A stretch of DNA of 50,640 bases. It comes from Verrucomicrobiota bacterium (GTDB taxonomy: Bacteria > Verrucomicrobiota > Verrucomicrobiia > Limisphaerales > BJHT01). How positions within the stretch are numbered: the first letter of the stretch is position 1; the number at the start of each line of letters is the position of its first letter. Where the stretch lies: positions 1 to 50,640 of the forward strand of contig BJHT01000014.1 of the NCBI GenBank assembly GCA_014193395.1. Reading direction: 5' to 3'. The notes below the pieces were generated by a model. The model was not told the DNA's origin. It ran no database searches and worked only from the letters and a program-made list of their open reading frames with translations. Shown here one piece after another: positions 24,675-32,501 of the stretch. The translations under genes and the position numbers were made by a program.

Positions 24675-25892
24675 ATGAAATCCATCTGCTTGGCGAAGAC
24701 CATCGTGTCACGTCTCACTCTCGTTTGCATTCTCTTGCTCCAACTCACCACGTCCATCCCCGCCGCTGATTCCGCCACGACTGCGGCAGGACCTTCCGCC
24801 CGAGTCACCCTCTTTGACTCTGGCAAGGAAGGCTACCCGCGCTACCGGATTCCCGCGGTCATTGTCGCGCCGAACAACGACGTCCTCGCCTTTGCCGAAG
24901 GGCGTGTGGCCGGTGGCGGTTTCACCGGCGACATCGACATTGTGGTGAAGCGGAGCACCGACTCGGGGAAAACCTGGGGTCCCGTGCAAAAAATCGCCGA
25001 CGACGGACCGCATACCTTCGGCTATCCAACGCCCGTCGTGGAACGCCAGACCAAGACTCTCTGGCTGCTGTTCACCCGCAGCCGCGGCGACGATCTTGAG
25101 AAGGACATCGTCACTGGCACGAGCAAAGAGCGCACCCGCGTGTTCGTGATGTCCAGCAAGGACAGCGGCCACACCTGGTCCGCGCCACGCGATATTTCGG
25201 CGACGACCCGCAAACCGGAGTGGACCTGGTATGGCCTTGGCTCCGGCATCGGCCTGCAACTCCAGAGCGGACGTCTCGCCATCCCGGCCTATCACAATGT
25301 CGAGGGCACCCGCGAATTCAGCAGTCACATCATCTACAGCGATGACCGCGGCGAGTCGTGGCACCTGGGCGGCGATGTCGGTGGGCAGACCGGCGAATGC
25401 CAGATCGCCGAACGTCGCGACGGTTCGCTCTACATCAACACCCGCAATCAATCCGGTCAGAACTGGAGCTTCCGCCCCTTCGGCACCAACGCTCCGCCCG
25501 TCGGGCCGCAATACAACCAGCGACTTACCGCCGTCAGCACCGACGCCGGTAAATCCTGGGGCAAAGTCACCACCGACCCGCAGCTCTACGAAGGCATCTG
25601 CCAGGGCTTCGTGTACTCGTGGCCAACGGACAAGCCCGAAGACAAACCGCTCTGGATGTTCTCCAATCCCGCCAGCCCCAAGCGCCGCGATCTCACCATT
25701 CGCATCAGTCACGACGAGGGCCGCACCTGGCCCGCCGCGCGTCTCATCCAGGAAGGCGCCTCCGAATACTCGTGTCTCACGCGCCTGCCAGACGGCCAGC
25801 TCGGCTGTCTCTACGAACGCTGGGAGGACAAGAATATCCGTATCTTCTGGGTCCGCGTCCCGCTCCCGTGGCTGCTGGCGGGTGGTAAATAA
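24675..25892 (+). CDS. Secreted sialidase (exo-alpha-sialidase, BNR/Asp-box protein)
   Basis: The protein has 405 aa from the ATG at 24675, which opens a signal peptide (MKSICLAKTIVSRLTLVCIL). Further upstream the frame runs through the repeat at 24550-24593 and is rejected; an ATG at 24663 is a close alternative. The RIP motif with the arginine that grips the carboxylate is at 58-60 (YPRYRIPAV). Five Asp-box repeats follow: STDSGKTW, SKDSGHTW, SDDRGESW, STDAGKSW and SHDEGRTW. This is the six-bladed propeller of GH33-type sialidases. It would release terminal sialic acids or related sugars outside the cytoplasm. The tail LPWLLAGGK is a small hydrophobic end. Confidence 0.9.
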   Translation: MKSICLAKTIVSRLTLVCILLLQLTTSIPAADSATTAAGPSARVTLFDSGKEGYPRYRIPAVIVAPNNDVLAFAEGRVAGGGFTGDIDIVVKRSTDSGKTWGPVQKIADDGPHTFGYPTPVVERQTKTLWLLFTRSRGDDLEKDIVTGTSKERTRVFVMSSKDSGHTWSAPRDISATTRKPEWTWYGLGSGIGLQLQSGRLAIPAYHNVEGTREFSSHIIYSDDRGESWHLGGDVGGQTGECQIAERRDGSLYINTRNQSGQNWSFRPFGTNAPPVGPQYNQRLTAVSTDAGKSWGKVTTDPQLYEGICQGFVYSWPTDKPEDKPLWMFSNPASPKRRDLTIRISHDEGRTWPAARLIQEGASEYSCLTRLPDGQLGCLYERWEDKNIRIFWVRVPLPWLLAGGK

Positions 25893-25966
25893 ACTGTCGC
25901 TGGCACGTAGCGATACAGTCACAGCTATGAGTGCGCGGCCTTCCGCGGCTGGTAGAAAATCCGGCT

Positions 25967-26032
25967 CGGAGTTCCGCGTTTACGCGGTTCGGGCGATGTG
26001 GAACCAGCGGGCCGCGTAAACGCGGAACTCCG
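25967..26032. repeat. 'cggagttccgcgtttacgcgg' palindrome, degraded copy 3
   Basis: The arms 25967-25987 and 26012-26032 are perfect 21-base reverse complements with a 24-base loop. The core is the same as the inner arms of copies at 12748 and 16214. The outer gagcctgtttgaaaa arms are lost or strongly changed, although ggtagaaaatccgg upstream may be a relic. Confidence 0.8.
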
Positions 26033-26091
26033 AACCTTGTCCCTCGCGGCGCAAGGGAGTTTGCAGACCGACACTGACATCCGGCGAGAGC

Positions 26092-26817
26092 CTACTTGCT
26101 GACTGCGGGTTGGAAGAACCCGGTCTTCCGGGTCTCGAGAGAGGGTCCCCAAATTTTGACGCGGGTGATTTTGCCGAGGTCATCGAAGGAGCCGAAGCCG
26201 ATGTGACCGTGGGTGAAGGTCTTGTCCTCGGCGACCATGAGGGGCGTGGTGAAGTCATCGAAGTAGGTGCGGATGGACCCGTCGGCGGTGTTGCGGACGA
26301 GTCGGATTTTGTGCCAGACGCCCTGGCCCCAGGTGATGCCCTTGGTAGTCTCTTTGGCGAAGTTTTTGCGCGGGGCTTCGTTGACGAGGAAAATGTTGTG
26401 CGCGTTGGGATCAGCCGCGACGGCGATGTGGTTGTAGTAATACTTGGTGGGTTCCTGAAAACCGAAGAAGAGACACATGTCCTGATGGCCGTAGGGTTTC
26501 ACGGTGGAGAGGAGTTCGACCTCGAGAATGAAGTCACCGAACACTTTGTCGGCCAGGAGAGCGATGTTCACGGGCGAGCGGTGCTTGGGTTTGTATTTGC
26601 TCTGCGCGAAGAGTTCGAGCGCGCCGAGATCGTTGGTCCGGGAGTGACGCCAGGCGGCCGGGTCGGTGAACACGAAGTCCTTGAGGGCGGAGGCATCGGT
26701 GAAGTTTTGTTCGTAGAGCAGCTTGTAGCCGGCGGGGAGTTCCGGGGCGGCGGCAGCCAGGCGGGACAGGGGGAAAAGGAGGGTAAGAATGGCGAAGGCA
26801 AGGGGAAGAGATTTCAT
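26092..26817 (-). CDS. Secreted concanavalin A-like protein (DUF1080/DUF1961 type)
   Basis: The protein has 241 aa with a signal peptide (MKSLPLAFAILTLLFPLSRL). The mature part is a beta-sandwich pattern: YKLLYEQNFTDASALKDFVF, FGDFILEVELLS, MCLFFGFQEPTKYYYNHIAV and a final GHIGFGSFDDLGKITRVKIW. This is the shape of the DUF1080/DUF1961 group of lectin-like glucanase-fold proteins, seen in Verrucomicrobiota alongside sugar oxidoreductases. It may be a 3-keto-disaccharide hydrolase or a binding protein; the catalytic residues cannot be pinned. It heads downstream from the Tat oxidoreductase group on the same strand. Confidence 0.78.
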   Translation of the reverse strand: MKSLPLAFAILTLLFPLSRLAAAAPELPAGYKLLYEQNFTDASALKDFVFTDPAAWRHSRTNDLGALELFAQSKYKPKHRSPVNIALLADKVFGDFILEVELLSTVKPYGHQDMCLFFGFQEPTKYYYNHIAVAADPNAHNIFLVNEAPRKNFAKETTKGITWGQGVWHKIRLVRNTADGSIRTYFDDFTTPLMVAEDKTFTHGHIGFGSFDDLGKITRVKIWGPSLETRKTGFFQPAVSK

Positions 26818-27000
26818 GGTTACAGGCAGAGGTTGGTAAGATTAAGAACGGAGTTAGTTAAACCAGGATCGACACGGATTAGGGAAGAGCGGTCTCCCGG
26901 GACGCGGTTTTGTGAGTGACCGGCGGGAATGATCGAGAGAGAGGATTCGGAATCATGAGACTTACTTGACACCGAACCCTGGGGTAATCGGCCGGACTGC

Positions 27001-27369
27001 CTAATGCCCCGGAGCGGGTTTGTTCTCAGCCACCGTTTTGATTCCGCCGTCACCGAAGCGGATCGACACCAACCGATTGGCGGGGATGACTTCGACGCCC
27101 GCATCTTTCCGCTGGGGATGGGTGATGATGAGATAGTCCCGGGTCAGCTTCCCGTAGGCATCCACGTTCCAACTGCCGTTGCCTCCGGGAACCGCGCGGC
27201 TGTCATTGATCCGGGTGAAACCGCCGGTCTTTCCGTTTTCCAATTTGTACTCGACCGTCCAGATCACTCCCTCGGCCACCGTCTCGCCGCCGCCGTCGGT
27301 TGGGTGACAACCGACGAACGGCAGCATCACGACGGAACAGAGGAGCGGCTTGAGGGAGCTTGCTTTCAT
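27001..27369 (-). CDS. Small putative lipoprotein
   Basis: The protein has 122 aa. The N-terminus MKASSLKPLLCSVVMLPFVGC ends in a lipobox-like FVGC, so membrane anchoring through Cys21 is likely. The mature part is polar with beta-type segments (VIWTVEYKLENGKTGGFTRI) and no family I recognise. It lies 27 bases from the stop of nothing but the next gene start side (the oxidoreductase at 27397-28854 ends 27 bases upstream in transcription), so it is the next gene of the same operon. Function unknown. Confidence 0.7.
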   Translation of the reverse strand: MKASSLKPLLCSVVMLPFVGCHPTDGGGETVAEGVIWTVEYKLENGKTGGFTRINDSRAVPGGNGSWNVDAYGKLTRDYLIITHPQRKDAGVEVIPANRLVSIRFGDGGIKTVAENKPAPGH

Positions 27370-27396
27370 GGAGAAAGCGGACGGCTCAGTTGTGTC

Positions 27397-28854
27397 TCAG
27401 CTCAGGGTGATTTCCGGCACGACGAAGGGTTTGCGGTATTCGCGGGTGAGCATCTTGTCAGCTTCGGGGTTGCCGAGGAATTTCTCGGTCTTGGGGTCCA
27501 TGGTGAGGACGGGGCCGAGGGCGAGCTTGTCCATGTTGAAGTCCACTTCGTTGGCGCTGAGGTGGTTGGTCATGCGCTCGAAGGTCTCGGAAGCGCCGCG
27601 GTCGCCTTTGATGCGTTCCATGATTTCACCAGCGACATATTTCGTGCCAAGGCGGTAGGAGATATTGCCGGTGTGACAGAGGGCGCTGGAGAGATGGCCT
27701 TCGAGGATGTCAGCGTGCAGGTCGGTGTGTTTCCGGCTGCGGCAGGCTTCGATGAAGTTGGCGAAGTGATCAACGGAGCCGCTCCATTTCTTGATTTCCT
27801 TGCCATCCTTGTCGTGTGCGGAGCCGCCGTTGTAGTTGGGCACGGTGACATAGCCACCTTCACAGTGAATGACCACGCCGACGCCGGCACCCATGAACTT
27901 ATCCATGTCCTTCCCGCCTTTCTTGCTGGGAAGACCGCGGACCTCGAAGATGAGCGGGGCCTTCTTGTAGTCTTGGAAGACAATCTGGGTGTTGGCGGTC
28001 TCCCCGTCATCGACGTAGCCGAGGCGGCCACCGACGCTCCAGACGCGGGGGGCGAGTTCCATCTCACCGAGGAACCAGCGCGCGATGTCCATCTGGTGGA
28101 TCCCCTGGTTGCCGAGGTCGCCGTTGCCGTAGTTCCAGATCCAATGCCAGTCGTAGTGGAGTTTCTTGCGGCGAAGTTCGTCCTTCGGGGCCGGCCCGCA
28201 CCAGAGATCATAGTCAATGGTGTCGGGAACGGTCTGGGCACCGTCGCTCTTGCCGATGGAGCCGCGGGGTTTGTAGCACATGCCGCGGGCGATGAGGATC
28301 TTGCCGAGATTGCCGGCCTGCACCCATTTTACGGCCTCGAAGATACCCGCGCGCGAGGAGCGACTCTGGGTGCCCGTCTGGCAGATTTTGTTGTATTTGC
28401 GCGCGGCGTTCACGGCCTGGCGTCCCTCCCACACATTGTGCGAGACGGGCTTTTCGACATAGACATCCTTGCCGGCCTGCATGGACCAGATGGCGGCGAG
28501 AGAGTGCCAGTGATTCGGGGTGGCAATGCTGATGGCGTCGATGTCTTTGTTTTCGAGCAGCTTTCGAATGTCCGTGTAGCCTTCAACCTTGCCGACCTTG
28601 CCGCCGTATTTGTCCACGTTTGAGCCGAGGACTTTTTTGTCCACGTCGCAGAGGGCGCCAAGACGAACGCTCTTGTCCTTGAGGGCGATGTAGCCGCCGA
28701 TGTGAGACTGGCCGCGGCCGTTGATGCCGACGACGCCGACGTTGATGGTTTCGCCCGGACTCTTGGTCTGGGTGATGGCCGGGAAGGGCATGCTGAGGGT
28801 GGCACCGGTGGCCACGCCCGCTTTGATGAAGTTACGACGGCTGAGTGATTTCAT
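27397..28854 (-). CDS. Tat-exported Gfo/Idh/MocA family oxidoreductase
   Basis: The protein has 485 aa. The twin-arginine signal SRRNFIKAG is at residues 5-13. The Rossmann loop VGVVGINGRGQSH is near 39-51 and the EKP motif at 134-136 (VEKPVSHN). A segment LGNQGIHQMDIARWFLGEME holds the catalytic-site His and Asp residues of the family. The Tat signal implies folding with its nicotinamide cofactor in the cytoplasm and export to the periplasm. This is typical of planctomycete and verrucomicrobial sugar oxidoreductases. It is followed on the same strand by the lipoprotein and preceded by the PmoA-like gene, so a carbohydrate operon is likely. Confidence 0.92.
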   Translation of the reverse strand: MKSLSRRNFIKAGVATGATLSMPFPAITQTKSPGETINVGVVGINGRGQSHIGGYIALKDKSVRLGALCDVDKKVLGSNVDKYGGKVGKVEGYTDIRKLLENKDIDAISIATPNHWHSLAAIWSMQAGKDVYVEKPVSHNVWEGRQAVNAARKYNKICQTGTQSRSSRAGIFEAVKWVQAGNLGKILIARGMCYKPRGSIGKSDGAQTVPDTIDYDLWCGPAPKDELRRKKLHYDWHWIWNYGNGDLGNQGIHQMDIARWFLGEMELAPRVWSVGGRLGYVDDGETANTQIVFQDYKKAPLIFEVRGLPSKKGGKDMDKFMGAGVGVVIHCEGGYVTVPNYNGGSAHDKDGKEIKKWSGSVDHFANFIEACRSRKHTDLHADILEGHLSSALCHTGNISYRLGTKYVAGEIMERIKGDRGASETFERMTNHLSANEVDFNMDKLALGPVLTMDPKTEKFLGNPEADKMLTREYRKPFVVPEITLS

Positions 28855-28910
28855 GGAGTTAGTAGTGATAGGTTAAGGAGTGAGACACGGGACGATGAGC
28901 GAAAGCAAAA

Positions 28911-29897
28911 TTATTTGGTGGCGGTAGTTTTGACATAGTCGGCGTAGTGCTCGGCGACTTTCGCGGCCTGGTCGTCGCCGGCGTGAAAAAAGTAGCGGTA
29001 ACGCCAGGTGACACTCTGTCCGGCGGGGACCTTGAACTCACCGGCCTTGGGGTCTTTGAGTTTCTCGAAGTGACGTTTGCCAAAGGGATTGGCGGCGAAG
29101 AGCCCGTAGTCGCGCACGTGCCACCAGGTAGGATGGCGCGGATTGGCGGGATGATCGAAAATCGCGACGCCGACGATCTTATCACCGACCGGGCCGTAGT
29201 AATCGCACCACGCGGCCTGCTTGCCCCATGTATCCTGGTCGCGCACGCCGGTGCTCAGGACGATGTGACCGGTGGGTTTGTCGCCGCTGCCCTTGGGATG
29301 CTTCAGGCGCATCGATTCGGCGATGCGGATCGACATGGCGCCGTCCTTGTCGTCACCGAAGACGAGTTCCTCGGTGCCGGCGGAGAAGGTGATGTCAAAG
29401 TCGAGGAGGCGCTCGTTCTTGCGATTGTGGATGCGAATGGTGCGGGTGTCCGTGCAGACGACGCTGCCGTTGGGGGCGACCCATTTGTTTTGCGCGATAA
29501 TCACGCCGACGTCCGCGCCACTCTTGAGTTCGAGAAATTTGTCGTGGACGATTTTGCCTTCCTTGCCCGTCTCGCCCCAGAAGCTGATGCCGTTGACGAG
29601 TTGATGACCATACCAGACGCCGCGGTGGTGCTTGTGATCGGTCTCTTCGCCGGGGACGGTCCGCATCGGGAAGTTGCGCGTCATCGGCACGTCGCCGGCC
29701 CCGAGTACTGGATAAAAATAGGGCCTGGGAACGTCCTTGTAGTGATAGTCGGTGAAGAGCTGGCCGTTGATCTCGACGCGGACCTTGCCAGCCTGATCGG
29801 TTATTCGCACCCCGTCAGCGGCGCGGCCGGAGATGCTGGCGGCGGCGAGGGCCAAGGTGAAGGCGAGGAGCCGGACGGAGGTTCGCACAGGAATCAT
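28911..29897 (-). CDS. Secreted PmoA-like protein (DUF6807 family)
   Basis: The protein has 328 aa with a signal peptide (VRLLAFTLALAAASISGRAA). Features of the PmoA/DUF6807 group are TDYHYKDVPRPYFYPVLG, the His-rich EETDHKHHRGVWYGH and GVAIFDHPANPRHPTWWHVR, and FAANPFG. The name comes from a database label; these proteins are not methane monooxygenases. They are usually found beside sugar oxidoreductases and are believed to act on carbohydrates. The gene lies 56 bases upstream (in transcription) of the Tat oxidoreductase gene and is probably the first gene of that operon. Confidence 0.88.
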   Translation of the reverse strand: MIPVRTSVRLLAFTLALAAASISGRAADGVRITDQAGKVRVEINGQLFTDYHYKDVPRPYFYPVLGAGDVPMTRNFPMRTVPGEETDHKHHRGVWYGHQLVNGISFWGETGKEGKIVHDKFLELKSGADVGVIIAQNKWVAPNGSVVCTDTRTIRIHNRKNERLLDFDITFSAGTEELVFGDDKDGAMSIRIAESMRLKHPKGSGDKPTGHIVLSTGVRDQDTWGKQAAWCDYYGPVGDKIVGVAIFDHPANPRHPTWWHVRDYGLFAANPFGKRHFEKLKDPKAGEFKVPAGQSVTWRYRYFFHAGDDQAAKVAEHYADYVKTTATK

Positions 29898-30871
29898 TGC
29901 GCGCGACGCTAGGTTTTGGCGGTGGGGTGGTCAAACGAAAATCTGGGAAGCGGTTTTGCGGCACCGAGCGGTTCTAAAGCCGCTCCGGCAGGCCAGCGGC
30001 CAGACGCATGTTTGGTTGTTGCTTCGGCTCATCCGGGCCGGATAGGTGGGAAAGATGCGGTTCGGCTTACGCGGCTACCCCGGCGCCCACGTGCGGGCCT
30101 CGTCCCGCACCGCGCGCCAACCGGCGGCGGGGCAGCAGGTGCCACGGAACCGATGCGTGTCCACGAAACTTTCCGCCGCCAGAATAGGGGGGACGTGCGC
30201 CGCCTCCCAGTCAGCCGACCGGCGGTGGAGATTTCGCCCGAACACGGAACTGGTCAGACTCGAATGTTCGCTGGTCGTCGTGGGCAGACGGGAACGCGCG
30301 TTGCTGGCCAGCAACCCGAGCCGGGCGCGCCGCTGCGAGGCGTGCCAGTCGATCCAAGTTCGCGGCCCCGCAAATGCTAGGTGGCAACGGCCCAGCCCAA
30401 CATCCCAGCCGGCGACGTGACCCGCCTCGAGACTTACTCGACCACCAGTTTCGTCGGAACGGGCACCGCCTGGAGTACCCATCTCAACGACCGCAGGATC
30501 ACCAACGGACTCATCCGCTTCGTGGACGCCGCACCCATCCCTATCGGTGATCGCGCTGAACCTAGGGGAACCTCAGCGGTTGCACCCCGGCACATTCCGC
30601 TCCGAAACGGACCCCCATTTGTGAATCTCCATTCGTCAGTCAAACCTTCGCGCTTGATACCCCCGGTGCATTAGTTCAACGCGGCGCCCTTGCCTCCCCT
30701 CCGTCCTGCTAACAGACGAATAGGGAGTGACAAATAGGAACTCACCAACAAGCACTCATTCGCCTGCCCCCATTCGCCTGCCATGGATCTGGTGCCCCCT
30801 CGCCCGCGGCCCCCCATCCCCATCCCCGTGGCTCGTCCGCCGCGCTGCGGACGAGCCACCCGTCCACCAGC
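29898..30871. other. Gap with a decayed DUF4338 fragment
   Basis: Apart from the pseudogene at 30062-30430, no intact coding region is seen. The part 29930-30040 and the part 30430-30871 give only short, uncharacteristic frames. Base composition stays high in GC. The aldose epimerase gene ends at 30872 on the right. Confidence 0.6.
30062..30430 (-). pseudogene. Remnant of a DUF4338 (DruA-like) protein
   Basis: The minus-strand frame reads FAGPRTWIDWHASQRRARL, NARSRLP, RNLHRRSADWEAAHVPP, AAESFVDTHRFRGTC and AAGWRAV. These match in order the DUF4338 pattern: (R)D..IGW...R...L, N.RFLILP, H.LS, DW, P.L.ETFVD..RF.GTCY.AANW. The frame then runs into a stop after about ten more codons. There is no good start and the N-terminal half is missing. 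DUF4338 proteins occur alone, with transposases and in Druantia defence systems. Here only an eroded C-terminal piece remains and no Druantia partner is present. Confidence 0.6.
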
Positions 30872-32032
30872 TCACTTGGTCGTGAACTTATGGATCGTTT
30901 TCGTGGCGTAGGTCGCGCCCGGGTAGAGCACCGTGCTGGGGAAGGTCGGCTGATTGGGGGAATCCGGGAAATGCTGAGTCTCGAGACAGACCGCATAGTT
31001 CTTCCGATAAACCTTGCCACCTTTGCCGGTATTGGTGCCATCGAGATAGTTGCCCGTGTAGAGCTGGATGCCGGGTTCGGTGGTGTAAATCTTCATCAAC
31101 CGTCCGCTCTTGGCCTCATACAGCTCGGCGGCGAGCACAAGTTCGCCCGGCTTGGTTTGGTTCAGCACGTAGTTATGATCATAGCCGCCCGGAGTGCCCT
31201 TGAGTTTGTCGAAGTCCTTGCGCAACTCCTTGCCCACGCGGAAATCCATTTCCGTACCGGCGACCGCCCGGAGTTCACCAGTAGGAATGCTGCCGTCATC
31301 CACCACCGTGTAGCGGCTGGCATTGATCATCAGGGAGTGATCCAGCACCTCGCCGTTGCCCGCGCCGCCGAGATTAAAATAAGAATGATTGGTCAGATTG
31401 ATGACCGTGGCTTTGTCTGTGGTGGCGAGATACTCAATGATAAGTTCGTCATCATCGCTCAAGGTATAAGTCACCGCGATGTCCAGATTGCCCGGATAAC
31501 CTTCTTCACCATCGGGACTGCGATAGGTAAACCTCACGGCCGGCCCGCGATAACCCGGCAGGACTTCCGCCTTCCACACGCGCTTGTCGAGACCCTTCAC
31601 ACCGCCGTGGAGATGGTTCGCGCCATTGTTGGTGGCCAGTTTGTATTCCGTGCCGTGGAGCAGAAACCGCCCCCGGGCAATCCGGTTCGCGTACCGGCCC
31701 GTGGTGCAACCAAAGTAGGGATGGCCCTTGAGATAGCCCTCGAGTGAGTCAAACCCAAGCACGACATCCGCCAACTGACCGTTGCGGTCCGGCACCTGCA
31801 GCTCGGTCACGAGGGCACCATAAGTGGTGATTTTCGCCTTCAACCCATGCCGGTTGACGAGGGTGTAAAGATCGACGGCCTCGCCATCGGAAGTTTTGCC
31901 AAATGCTGCTTTTTCCACGCCGGGTTTCTCCTTGGTTTGAGTCGCCGAACCACCGGGCGATTTGCACCCTGCCCACACCAACGCCACTCCCAGAGTCATC
32001 AGGGTTACCGACCGGCCTACAGTTCGTTTCAT
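30872..32032 (-). CDS. galM: Aldose 1-epimerase (galactose mutarotase), lipoprotein type
   Basis: The protein has 386 aa. The N-terminus has a lipobox-like segment LVWAGC, so it is probably an outer-cell or periplasmic lipoprotein form. GalM blocks are clear: FGCTTGRYANRIARGRF, NNGANHLHGG, the catalytic His in NLTNHSYFNLGG, DHNYVL and the catalytic base Glu in CLETQHFPDSPN. It interconverts the alpha and beta anomers of galactose and related sugars. Export suggests it acts on sugars released outside, in line with neighbouring secreted enzymes. The start at 32032 is the only ATG with a signal sequence. Confidence 0.93.
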   Translation of the reverse strand: MKRTVGRSVTLMTLGVALVWAGCKSPGGSATQTKEKPGVEKAAFGKTSDGEAVDLYTLVNRHGLKAKITTYGALVTELQVPDRNGQLADVVLGFDSLEGYLKGHPYFGCTTGRYANRIARGRFLLHGTEYKLATNNGANHLHGGVKGLDKRVWKAEVLPGYRGPAVRFTYRSPDGEEGYPGNLDIAVTYTLSDDDELIIEYLATTDKATVINLTNHSYFNLGGAGNGEVLDHSLMINASRYTVVDDGSIPTGELRAVAGTEMDFRVGKELRKDFDKLKGTPGGYDHNYVLNQTKPGELVLAAELYEAKSGRLMKIYTTEPGIQLYTGNYLDGTNTGKGGKVYRKNYAVCLETQHFPDSPNQPTFPSTVLYPGATYATKTIHKFTTK

Positions 32033-32501
32033 GACTTAGTCTCAGATAGCGCAGCCGGTCCGAGAACTCGCAGCGGCCGCGAAGGTTTGCTTGCACTGGA
32101 ATCGCCGGCTTGACCCCGCCAACACGACAGGCCCGACGATCCGGGGTTTCTTTGAACGCGGCGACCGTACCGTCGCGCCCGAAAAACTGTCAACGTTATT
32201 GCCCTCCGGAGCGCGGGCCACCCTCCGCGAGTGTGCTTGTAGGAGTCGAGATAACGAGACTCTAACCTCCTTCCGCGACCGGCCGTCCGAAACCGCCGCC
32301 CACCGCCTCTTGAAACCGCGCTTCGGTTCCAAGCGCCTTGACCAAATCAGCCCCCGAGACTCAGGCCGCGTGTCGCGGGGAAAAGGTTAGAGTCTCGTCA
32401 CCTCGACTCCTACAAGCTTGGGCGCGCTCCACTTCTCACGAGGCCACGCCGCTCCATCCCCATCAGCGTCCACGCATGGCACAAAACTCCGCCTCCCCAA
32501 A
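32033..32501. other. Gap containing a 'cttgtaggagtcgag' inverted repeat
   Basis: The 469 bases between galM and the next gene hold the inverted repeat 32236-32416 and no coding region. The open frames here are short and shaped by the repeat. Confidence 0.6.
32236..32416. repeat. 32-bp inverted repeat, 'cttgtaggag' family
   Basis: The left arm 32236-32267 (cttgtaggagtcgagataac...) and right arm 32385-32416 (...cacctcgactcctacaag) are reverse complements apart from two or three bases. About 117 bases lie between. The family recurs at 36568-36661 and, as a single arm, at about 47922-47951 and 35405-35430. Confidence 0.8.

Noticed and set aside
27004..28623. A 539-codon plus-strand frame opposite the Tat oxidoreductase
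   Set aside because: The opposite strand carries Tat leader, Rossmann loop and EKP motif; the antisense frame has no recognisable pattern.
28911..29897. Methane monooxygenase subunit, as the PmoA label suggests
   Set aside because: The protein is soluble with a signal peptide and lacks the membrane helices of particulate methane monooxygenase; the label is a database name for DUF6807.
30062..30430. Intact Druantia defence system around the DruA-like fragment
   Set aside because: Only an eroded C-terminal piece is present; no helicase or other Druantia component lies nearby.
30381..30674. A 97-codon plus-strand frame in the gap before galM
   Set aside because: No signal peptide, domain or sensible start context; it partly overlaps the DUF4338 remnant on the other strand.
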